DNA of 64,000 nt from the NCBI RefSeq assembly GCF_019399895.1, contig NC_091869.1, positions 2,480,001 to 2,544,000 on the forward strand, in the 5' to 3' direction. The notes beneath the pieces were generated by a model. The model did not search any database. It saw only the letters and a list, made by a program, of their open reading frames with translations, and was not told where the DNA came from. How positions within the stretch are numbered: the first letter of the stretch is position 1; each line of letters opens with the position of its first letter. A program made the position numbers and the translations under genes. Of the stretch, positions 1-8,299 are shown piece by piece. Source of the stretch: Cardiocondyla obscurior. Lineage: Eukaryota; Arthropoda; Insecta; Hymenoptera; Formicidae.

Positions 1-2160
1 GTGGTGGCCGAAGATCTCCCGTTGCGATCTCTCGGAGGCTATAAACTTACTGCGACGCCAAGATTGAAATCTTGAATCTTTCACAACTCTTTCCCGCTCG
101 CCGTCAGGAGCAGAGATGAGATTCGTGGTGAGCGTGCAGCGGCCGATTCGGGAAATAATCGATGAGCCCGCGCGAAAGACATTGGCCCGGATACTCCGGA
201 GAAACGGACTGTCGTTTGGTTATTTTTCATACGAAGTGGGGGCTCTTATACGTTTTCCAGTGGTCCACCTGTATCTCGTTAACACCCCGCGCGTCACGTC
301 GTAGACAAGATAGATAGAGATATCTGAAGAGCCGAGTCGTGATAATAACTCTTCCCGCCAAGCTAATGTTTTAAAAATTCAGCCGCAAGCAAAATTAAAT
401 AGAAAATTATGCATTCGAATATACCAACACTCAGGGGTTTATCGTATACATATTGATCTCATTATTATTATGGAAAATGTTAAGTTATTGCTAAAAAATT
501 ATTATACAACGAGGATCTTAGGCTTGCCGCGACGATCGACGTGAGACCGACGTTTTAATGCCGGGCGGGTTCGCCGGGAGCGATTGCGGCGCGATCGTTG
601 ATTTCATCCCGTATCTCACCCCTTCATCTTTCGAGCTTGTACGTGAATTCTTCCTCTGACGAGACGTCCACGATGTCCGAGACGCTATTCGATTTTTGGG
701 CCTTCACGACCACCCACGAGCTCTCGAACGTGGCGAATCCATGAGACGCGACCGGGCACGAGTCCTCCCGTTTAAAAAAAGAATTTTTTTTTATTATTTT
801 CTTTTCTCGCTCTTCGCCCGACGCGACATCCCTTCCTTGTTCCGGGTACGAGAAACCGCGTCTGAATGGTATCGAAGTGAAATGGAACGGCCGCCCGTGC
901 GTCATTCACATTCGTGCGTCACGTCTCGCTCATCGTGGCTCCTGAAAATCGTGGTCCGCGACCGATGATGAGACTCCCGGCGATGAAACGCGACGGTGCA
1001 GCCGATGACTTTCGTGACTTAAGCCTTTCTGGCTGTCATGCGGCTATAATTATGCTAAGAGAACTGAATACTCTACCTCGCTGAATGACTTAGCAGCGGT
1101 CGGATGAACGCACGGGGGATAAACTGTCCTTATTAGTGACACAGCATATTATTATATTATCATGCCACATTAATACGCCCATGCATATACAATATATTCG
1201 CGTTATTTCATATCCGTAACGATGACTTCTGACGAAAAGATTAATTTAGGTACTTATGTATATGTATATATATTTATTATCTACGCAATCCAGTGAGATA
1301 TTTGGACACTTTTCTTACCGCGGTTGACGAGGGGAGGGGAAGGGGGGTTAATAGTTCGCACGGATTGTGCCTGTGTCATCTTTCGGCCGTTACCCTGTGG
1401 CGTCTGCCTTCGCGCATCTCTTATTATGTACGGAGCGCGCGTCCGGAAGCAAAATCGAAGAAAACGATACCACGCCGGGGTGGTATAATGCTTTGCGTAG
1501 CGCAGCCCCCGGCGTCCTTTCTCACACTCTCTCTTTCTAACGGAACAGAACGTAATGCAGCGCGCCGGAGCGCGCCGGATCTCGACTGACCTGTGGAAGA
1601 GTTGGAAAGGAAACTTGCCTCTAATTATCCTGTTGGGGCCATATAGTAGCCGCGTGAGTGCACGCGTGCGCTGCGCCGACGTACGTGAATGCGTGCGTGC
1701 GTGAGTACGTGCGTGAATGCATGCGTGCGTGCGTACGAGTAACGCTGACGCGCGATCGAGAGGAGGACCGGACTTCAAGGAGAAGGGCGGCAACAGAATA
1801 TATTATAGACTCGTTCCTTTCGACTTGTGCCGCGCCGGGCTGAAATCTCGCTCTGGGTTTCGTGTTAACTTAAGTGTCCCTGAAACGGACTTTGTGGGAG
1901 AGTACGCCGGGATGCTGCATGCACTCGGCCGTGTCTTCTTTCAGTTGACCTCCTAACGGCCAATCTCTTCTTTCCTCTTTCTCTTTTTTTAATTTTTTTA
2001 TTTATTAGATCCGTCCGGAAGTAGATTATGAACTGGTATAAATTATTTATGTTCCGGCATGTGTTCTTAAAAAATGCGAAATGATAGTATTGAGGAGATA
2101 AAGCGAATTGCAGCAACAATGCAAGCGGGGAGACTACGAGAAGTATTATTAATTCTTATG
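1..2160. other. Non-coding stretch
   Basis: Mixed composition, with the GTGC microsatellite at 1650-1740. Several open frames of 60-170 codons overlap on both strands but have repeat-driven composition and no recognisable domain. I see no gene. Confidence 0.5.
1650..1740. repeat. Imperfect GTGC/GTGA tetranucleotide microsatellite
   Basis: A stretch built from GTGC, GTGA and GTAC-like tetramers. It gives spurious Ala/Arg/His/Thr-rich open frames on both strands, which I do not regard as genes. Confidence 0.7.
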
Positions 2161-2298
2161 CGGCAGTTAAAACTGACATGTTACATTTTGTGAACCAAAT
2201 GACATAATTTCTAACAAAAAAAAAAAAAAAACTGATAAGAATTTTTGGAAAATGTATGACAGGTGTTAAGTCTTCTTTTGCTGTTGTTTCTCATTAAC

Positions 2299-2440
2299 GC
2301 AGGTGCGGAATTGGAATTTACTTATAAATTACGAATTTACAGCCGTGAAAATGATCAAAGCAAAAAATGTTCTGCACCTGCGGAATTGGAAACAGTAATC
2401 GTACGTAATTCACGGTGGAATATGGAGTGCATTTCAAATA
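2299..2440. repeat. Diverged 75-bp tandem pair, each with an E-box
   Basis: GCAGGTGCGGAATTGGAA (2299-2316) and GCACCTGCGGAATTGGAA (2374-2391) match at 16 of 18 positions, 75 bp apart. Looser similarity follows each (TACGAATTTACAGCCGTG against TACGTAATTCACGGTG). Each unit holds a CAGGTG/CACCTG E-box. Confidence 0.45.
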
Positions 2441-2966
2441 GTAATATACACCCATAATTTTGTCACGAATTTAAACGGCCGTTTTAATATCGCCATAATA
2501 GGAAATACTTATGAGGTTTTCTAAAGTTTGGAACTCTAGAAACGCGTAAAAAATAAAAATAAAAATTATTGCAGAAAGCTATATGTAAATGAAAAATTTC
2601 AAGCGTTACGTAATATGGAATTGGAGTTAGGGTAATTTAATAAATAACAATTTTGTAGAATTATTTGTAACGTCGTTCGTTATATTTAACAAATCGCTCT
2701 TAAATCTTATTACAATTTTTTTTTCTTTTTATAAGGCACTGCCAATTGCGAGATATCGTCGATTCGCTTCGCGCAAGTCCGTTCGATTTGTGTATGATTC
2801 GTCCATTTTTTTTCATACATAATTTTCATACATAACTTACGACACAATTTACAAATAATTAGCGCTGTCAATAATTAGGTACACGGGCATTTTGAATATT
2901 ACTCGCGATAATACCCGCGAGATATTAAATTTATTTAAAATAATTAGGAAACAAATTCTTAACAGT

Positions 2967-2969
<3 letters not shown>

Positions 2970-3004
<35 letters not shown>

Positions 3005-3027
3005 ATATATATATATACATATATATA
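2970..3027. repeat. (TA)n microsatellite
   Basis: About 15 perfect TA units at 2971-3000, followed by a degenerate TA-rich tail, within an AT-rich block. Confidence 0.9.
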
Positions 3028-3729
3028 ATATTTTAATCACATCTCTTATATGTACATCTATATTTTTAAGAAAGACAATTTATAAAAAAACGAGCTTACT
3101 TTTTCTCTCTCTTACACTCCCTATTTTTTTGAACTGAAGTATATTTTAATAAATGCAAATAATGTATAGCATTATTCCCTGAATGATTTTTAATAGATAA
3201 TGCTATTTAATTCCTAAATCTATATGAACATACATGGTCTTAAATGTAATAACATATACGTCGTTCTTAGTGTATTATTATTACCAATTTGTGAATTAGA
3301 TGTGAGGAATTAAATATGTATAAAAAAAAAAGAAATATAGGAACTGTACTGAATTCTGATGCCGAACTTTTGTCTAAAAATAATGTAACTTAATTAATAT
3401 ATCCAAATTACACATGCAACTTTTTTTTTAATTCGAATATAGAAATTACTCGGTTCGTATTAATATAGCACTGTAAATAGTTATTACACAATAGTATAAC
3501 AAGGTAATTATAATTATCTTAATATAAATATAATATTACATAAATAGGTAATGAAGTAAAAATTACGTAAAAAAATGAGTAATAGTGTTAAATAATCGAG
3601 TACGTGGGTAACATCCGAAATATCAGAATACCTGAATATTGACAGCTCTAACTTTACATTCGCTGACATAGTCAGTGATTCTATTACATCATTGCAGACA
3701 TCATAGAATTACTGTGAATAAATCACTTT

Positions 3730-3732
<3 letters not shown>

Positions 3733-3768
<36 letters not shown>
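3733..3768. repeat. (AT)n microsatellite
   Basis: About 18 perfect AT dinucleotides. Confidence 0.9.
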
Positions 3769-3771
<3 letters not shown>

Positions 3772-4610
3772 AATATATAAAAATTATTATTATTGTGTAA
3801 TAATAATATGACGTAATACAATATATAATACAATATAATATATAAATGTAAATGTAATATTTATAATAAAATATTATATAAAATAATTATTATAATTATA
3901 TCAATGTACACAATAATAATTGTTATATTTGTCGACGGATCTCATTTTAAGAAAACCTCAAAATTATTAATCAATTATTTGTTAAGAAAGTAAAAAGAAC
4001 TGCTTTTACTTGTTGCGTGATAAATAGTTTAAAAATAATTGGAGAACGCGTTAAGACGATTGAGTCATCTTAAATAAATAACTGTGCAGACGCGTCCTAC
4101 ATTTCAAGTTTCCTCTCTGTTTTTTTTTTTTTTTTTTTTAGATAATGAAATATGAGAAATGCTTTTGATAAACTTCATAATAAATTATGAATCAGAGAAG
4201 TAACATAATTAGAAATTGCAATGTATTTGTCGCGTACTTTAGAAGTACCGCGTCTTCCAATTGGCGTTTTAAAAATTAATCGACATTAATGCGACACGTG
4301 ATTTTTAAAAGTCCTTCGCATTTGTACAAGAAAAGGCTGACGTATTACACGTAGCTTGGATGACAAAGTGCAAAATAATATGACTAGATTATAGTTAATG
4401 CAACAGCCGCTTTCTTCGTTTACCTTTATCTGCCTTGCTTGCATTGTTTCTGTTCTTTTTTTTTCTTTTGACTCACGCGTATCTTTGCATTTGGTCATTG
4501 CTGTAACAGAAAAAGAGAAGACATTTATTAGATAACCATATTCAAAGTTACCGATAATAAAATAATAATTTTTATTAAAATAAAAATATTTAACAATGAA
4601 TCAGTTACGC

Positions 4611-5270
4611 GGTTCGCGCGAATAATGCAATTTATAAGCGACGCTTGCGCCTTCAGCGTGATATCGATTCCTCCGAATAGATCGCGGGTTTCACGTTGGT
4701 ACAGGATAATAAAAAAGAAGCCCTGCAGGTATGCGAGATGGAAGAAGCAGGGGATGATTTCAGGTAAGGGCGGTTTTACTGCAAAGGAGTCCCGCGCCGC
4801 GCTCTTCGTGGGCAAAAGCGAGAGAAAAAGTGGAAAGGAGCGGAAAAGAGAGAGAGAATGTACCGGTTCAAAAACCGACAAACGAGGGACGGGAATATCT
4901 TGAAAGATGCATTCAGGTTAAACGCGGCAGACGAAATCGTCTCCTCGTGAAAAAGAGAGATGAAACGTGAGGTGGGATAAAGGGAGACGGCGACAAGGGA
5001 AAAGTGAGAGATGGGAAAGATACGCATACATCCTCGAAATATGATGAGAGATCCGAAAGTGACGTCGGTCAAGATTAGAGCTAAACGCAAAGAAAGGCAA
5101 TCCTTCTGTATTCGCGAGTCGTTGAGGTCTTTGAACTACAAGAATTTACGGAAAGTTCTCTCGGAAAAGAATAGAAAATACTTTGATACGCGCTCGATTT
5201 ACTTTAAGTTGTTATATTAAATGAAAATATTATAATATGAGAAATCGAAGAGAGTTTACGTCGCCCAATT
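4611..5270. other. Purine-biased non-coding stretch
   Basis: GA-rich on the plus strand around 4795-5100. Short overlapping frames on both strands look compositional. Nothing else seen. Confidence 0.4.
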
Positions 5271-6081
5271 TTTATTTAAACGTCGACATTTACTTTATAC
5301 AATGTACATATCCAACCGAAAAAAAAAAAGGTGTTCCCCGATGATCGGGATCGGGCGACTTGGAAACGCCGCCGAAGGACGAAGGGCGGGGTGGAGTCGG
5401 GGAAAAAAACGGTAGAAGAAGGACCGACACTCACGCACACACGTGCGTGCATTAACGTGCCGTGAAAGAAATCGCGGTACAAAAGCGTCGCTCCTCGAAT
5501 GCATACGCGGTGCCCCTCTGAATGGAGTCTGCGATTTGAATGGTTTCAGCGAGGGTTCGTGCGCGCCATTGTGAGAGGGCAAGGTCACAAATTTACTCGG
5601 AAATTTCTTTAAGCTTCCTGGTAACGTAGCGAGATATTCCCCGTGGACGGAATATTTGTCACTCGGCGAGGGTGGCGGGCGCACAAAAACTACTTTTCAC
5701 GATTTGATATCGAGTTATCAACAATATTCATCAAAGATTAATTCTCGACTCGATTGTTCTGGAGTGAAAAATGGCGTTATTAAAAAAATTGTAATTGGCG
5801 ATAATCAAAGCAATTAAAATTAAAAATAATAAAAACAATGAAAAATATATCTGATACAATTTCACAAGTGAAATTCTCAGCGAATAAAATAACAAAAAAA
5901 AAAGAAAAAAAAATTGAGCGAAACGATAGCTGTTATTCGTAGTGACGACACGCGATTTTATAAAACTGCAAGATTTTGTAATGCGAATGATTCGTTAATT
6001 ACAATTATTAAAAAAAGAAGAAGAAAAGAGAACATTAGATCGTGACACCAACCTTGAAAAGAAGCCTGGACATCAACGTCT
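5271..6081 (-). other. Probable 3' UTR of ASH
   Basis: Reading downstream of the ASH stop codon on the minus strand, I see no second coding region. The first canonical AATAAA (plus-strand TTTATT at 5271-5276) is about 805 bases beyond the stop. A 3' UTR of about 0.8 kb is plausible for this family, but variant signals closer in cannot be excluded. I did not find clear Brd, K or GY boxes. Confidence 0.3.
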
Positions 6082-6948
6082 TCACTGACTCTGCTGCCAC
6101 CAGGAGATAACGTCCAGCAATTCCTCGTCCTCCGGACTCATCGGCTCGTAATTGTCGTAACTGTCGGAATGCGTCGTGTAAAGCGTGCCGGGCGTACTGT
6201 AACCTTGACTTCCAGCCGACGAGGTTTCGGAAACGAAACTTGGCGTCGGTGAGCTCGACGCCTCCGAACACGTCGTCGGGACGAAGGTCGTTGGACTCGA
6301 GTTCTGTCTGAGATGCTGATGCCGAAGGTCGGATCCGTGCGAACTACCGTGATGACGGATCTCCTCTTTGATGCTGCCTCGCAGTCTCATTTCCGCCGAG
6401 TGATTCGAGTCGGAGTTAATATTTTCCGAATTGTAAGACGTTGAGGAGTTAGGCGAGGACCCGCTGGACTCGGAACCACCGTCGTGCTCTTCTAGCAGAC
6501 GTTGCAGACTTCTGATGTATTCCACTGCCATCCTCAGAGTTTCGACCTTCGATAATTTTTTACTGCCAGCTCTAGATCCACCGTGAGTGCCGGCGGTATT
6601 GCTTCCTAACGCTTGCGCCACTGTTTGTGGTATGTGCTGTCGCAAAGTGGCGAATCCGTTGTTCACCTGCTTCACCCTGTTGCGCTCGCGCGCATTTCGT
6701 CTAGCCACCGAGGCCGGCTGATGAGGCACCGCGCCGTAAGGGCCAGTTGTCTGCCCGTAGATCTTAGCCCGCTTGCATCCGTGCTGCAGAGTGTTGTTGC
6801 TGGCCGGCATACTGTTGGTGGAGACGATCACGTTGCCGCGATGGGTCTGCGCGTTCGAAGTGGCGTGAAGGCCATGATGGTGATGCTGCTGTTGCACACT
6901 CAGCATGATGGGTAGGATGCTTTCCTCTTTGGACCCCACTAAGGTCAT
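6082..6948 (-). CDS. ASH: Achaete-scute homolog, proneural bHLH transcription factor (intronless)
   Basis: A 288-residue class II bHLH protein. Proteins of this family dimerise with Daughterless/E proteins, bind CANNTG E-boxes and commit ectodermal cells to neural or sensory-organ fate in the nucleus. Seen: a Q/H-rich N-terminus (19-25); basic region and helix 1 at about 82-108 (RRNARERNRVKQVNNGF, then LRQHIPQ); a loop at about 109-130; helix 2 at about 131-153 (KKLSKVETLRMAVEYIRSLQ); a Ser-rich middle with two SSPT stretches; and the typical C-terminal acidic/aromatic motif EDEELLDVISWWQQSQ. The loop is about six residues longer than in Drosophila Scute. It is a single exon, as usual for this family. 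The ATG at 6948 is the first in the inferred transcript, with an in-frame TAA at 6988-6990; Met15 is a less likely start. Helix 2 recalls Asense, but the short length and LRQHIPQ favour the ASH (achaete/scute/l'sc) class over asense. Confidence 0.95.
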   Translation of the reverse strand: MTLVGSKEESILPIMLSVQQQHHHHGLHATSNAQTHRGNVIVSTNSMPASNNTLQHGCKRAKIYGQTTGPYGAVPHQPASVARRNARERNRVKQVNNGFATLRQHIPQTVAQALGSNTAGTHGGSRAGSKKLSKVETLRMAVEYIRSLQRLLEEHDGGSESSGSSPNSSTSYNSENINSDSNHSAEMRLRGSIKEEIRHHGSSHGSDLRHQHLRQNSSPTTFVPTTCSEASSSPTPSFVSETSSAGSQGYSTPGTLYTTHSDSYDNYEPMSPEDEELLDVISWWQQSQ

Positions 6949-7240
6949 ATCACGGATCCGAATCCCCCCACCAGCCGGGAGCAGGAGTTACAGCAGCGCG
7001 CGTGCCAGGCAACCTTCGCCGCGGTGTACACTGCTCGACGTGTCGAAGGAAAACTGTCGGAGATGCGGCTGATGGCGACTCGTTAACACCTCGTAGTACG
7101 CACGATTGCAGAAGAGAAAAAAGAAAAAAAACGGACGGAAAGCGTGCAGTTATTACTCGACCGACCGGAAAGGAAAGCGTGGGAAGAAATATTAATCCGC
7201 ACCCTCGATGCTCTCGGTACGATTCTGGCTTCCGAAATGC
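6949..7240 (-). other. Predicted 5' leader of ASH, free of upstream ATGs
   Basis: This is the stretch between the inferred start site and the ASH start codon. On the minus strand I find no ATG in these roughly 290 bases, so the start codon at 6948 would be the first AUG of the mRNA. An in-frame TAA at 6988-6990 closes the frame. The leader also contains a CGTGGGAA Su(H)-type site at 7178-7185. The 5' boundary depends on the TATA box assignment. Confidence 0.5.
7178..7185. promoter_or_regulatory. Su(H)-type site in the ASH leader
   Basis: CGTGGGAA on the plus strand matches the high-affinity Su(H)/CSL consensus YGTGRGAA. It lies about 60 bp downstream of the inferred start site. Notch control of proneural genes is well established in flies; direct use of this site is inference. 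Confidence 0.35.
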
Positions 7241-7263
7241 CTAACCAATGAGGGCTTGGGGCC

Positions 7264-7270
7264 TTATATA
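7264..7270 (-). promoter_or_regulatory. TATA box of the ASH gene
   Basis: On the minus strand this reads TATATAA inside a GC-rich context, about 315 bp upstream of the ASH start codon. A start site 25-31 bp downstream would fall near 7235-7245. The leader that follows contains no ATG before the one used, which supports the placement. No perfect TCAGT initiator is seen; a TCATTG at 7246-7251 is slightly too close to the TATA box. The transcription start is inferred, not seen. Confidence 0.6.
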
Positions 7271-7279
7271 GCCAGGGCG

Positions 7280-7289
7280 GGCACGCGCC
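7280..7289. promoter_or_regulatory. Hairy-type repressor site next to the ASH TATA box
   Basis: The sequence GGCACGCGCC fits the Hairy site GGCACGCG(A/C)C known from upstream of Drosophila achaete, where Hairy directly represses the gene. Here it lies about 10 bp upstream of the TATA box. The motif match and position are seen; binding by Hairy is inferred. In Drosophila the site is a few hundred bases upstream, so a TATA-adjacent position would be a difference. Confidence 0.55.
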
Positions 7290-7302
7290 TATCCCCACGC
7301 AT

Positions 7303-7316
7303 ACCCGACGTCGGGT
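7303..7316. promoter_or_regulatory. 14-bp perfect palindrome with GACGTC core upstream of ASH
   Basis: ACCCGACGTCGGGT is a perfect inverted repeat about 35 bp upstream of the TATA box. GACGTC cores are typical of bZIP (CREB/ATF/XBP1-like) dimers. Only the palindrome is seen; the binding factor is a guess. Confidence 0.3.
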
Positions 7317-7533
7317 CCTAAACCCCCGTCTTCTCCTCTTCGCCGGTTTACCGGCCCGCAGCGCCTCATACCCTCGCGATTCCCCTCTACCTCGGTCCCA
7401 AAGGCCCTACGTTGCCCGAGATTCTCATCTTCGTTTGAGATCGTCCTAGTATATTACTATCCCGATCTGTTTACCGATTTATCTTTTGAAGCACGCCGTG
7501 TATTGATAAAAACGTGATAGGACTTATCGTCGG

Positions 7534-7701
7534 CATGTGCCGTCAGAGCAGTTGGCAGATCGATAAGCTGATGTTATTGCTAGAAGAATATAATTCGACA
7601 GATGAGACTTACGTACTTTTTTATTATTAATTTTATTATTAATTTAATTATTTGATTAGGCAATTAATTAAATATTATCACTGAAATATAATTTACAGAT
7701 G
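7534..7701. promoter_or_regulatory. Three E-boxes upstream of ASH
   Basis: Three CANNTG sites lie 260-430 bp upstream of the TATA box: CATGTG (7534-7539), CAGTTG (7549-7554) and CAGATG (7696-7701). Proneural genes in flies autoregulate through promoter-proximal E-boxes. None of these is the optimal CAGCTG or CAGGTG, and CANNTG is common by chance, so support is weak. Confidence 0.25.
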
Positions 7702-7868
7702 TACAGGCCATTTAAGTAATTTTCTTGCAATTTCTTTTCTTTTTTTTTTTTTTTTTTTTTTAAATAAAAACTAATTTGCAACTTGCAGAAAAATTGTTTG
7801 TGAAGAAGAACTTCGAATATCGATTCGAATGAAATAAGATTCAAAGTTCGCATAAAATCGTCTCGCGA

Positions 7869-7882
7869 TTCTCACGTGAGAA
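7869..7882. promoter_or_regulatory. Palindromic double Su(H)-type / CACGTG site
   Basis: TTCTCACGTGAGAA is a perfect palindrome. Each strand reads CGTGAGAA (Su(H) consensus YGTGRGAA), and the centre is CACGTG, an E-box type bound by Hes/E(spl), Myc or USF-like bHLH proteins. It lies about 600 bp upstream of the ASH TATA box. The two half-sites overlap, so two CSL molecules may not fit at once. Confidence 0.35.
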
Positions 7883-8273
7883 ACACTGGCGCGCGCTCGC
7901 GCGCACGAAGGGTCCATATCCCCTCCGGTCTCTCGCGGTGTCTCGGGGATCGAAATTTGAACAGTTACCGGGAGAAAGAAAAGCTGGTCCGGAGGCTCGG
8001 GGCAAGTCGACCGAGCGAGATGGCGAAGCAGCGAGGTGTCGAGTACACGACGAGGATGGAGGCCGTGGTAGAGGAAGAGGAACGATGAGGACCAGAGAGT
8101 AGGAGGCGATGGAGAGGTCCGCGGCTGTAGAGGAGCCGTGCAGAAGACGAAGAGGTATCGAAGGAGGGTAAGGGAGCCCGGTGGCACGGAACATACGAGT
8201 ACCCGACGACTGCAACGGTGGGGAAGAGCAGCGGTAGAAGAGTATAGCGATGGGCACGACTACGGCACGTGTC

Positions 8274-8283
8274 TTCATCTTTG
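8274..8283. promoter_or_regulatory. E(spl)/Hes-type site GGCACGTGTC
   Basis: The motif matches the E(spl) bHLH repressor consensus (GGCACGTGYC) and lies about 1 kb upstream of the ASH promoter. It would let lateral-inhibition repressors act directly on the proneural gene, as known in flies. Sequence match only. Confidence 0.35.
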
Positions 8284-8299
8284 TATATGTAGCACGCAG

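Larger units (their letters stand above)
2161..4610. other. AT-rich non-coding block
   Basis: Strongly AT-rich DNA with two (AT)n microsatellites, many A/T homopolymers and the 75-bp repeat pair near 2.3 kb. Open frames are absent or trivial. It lies on the 3' side of the ASH gene. Confidence 0.6.

Noticed and set aside
1281..1793. A 170-codon minus-strand open frame with HARTHARTH repeats
   Set aside because: The repeats are the translation of the GTGC/GTGA microsatellite; the rest has no recognisable features.
4381..4390. Ten bases like the miR-279/996 seed region (TGACTAGATT)
   Set aside because: No precursor-like inverted repeat around it; a 10-base match is expected by chance.
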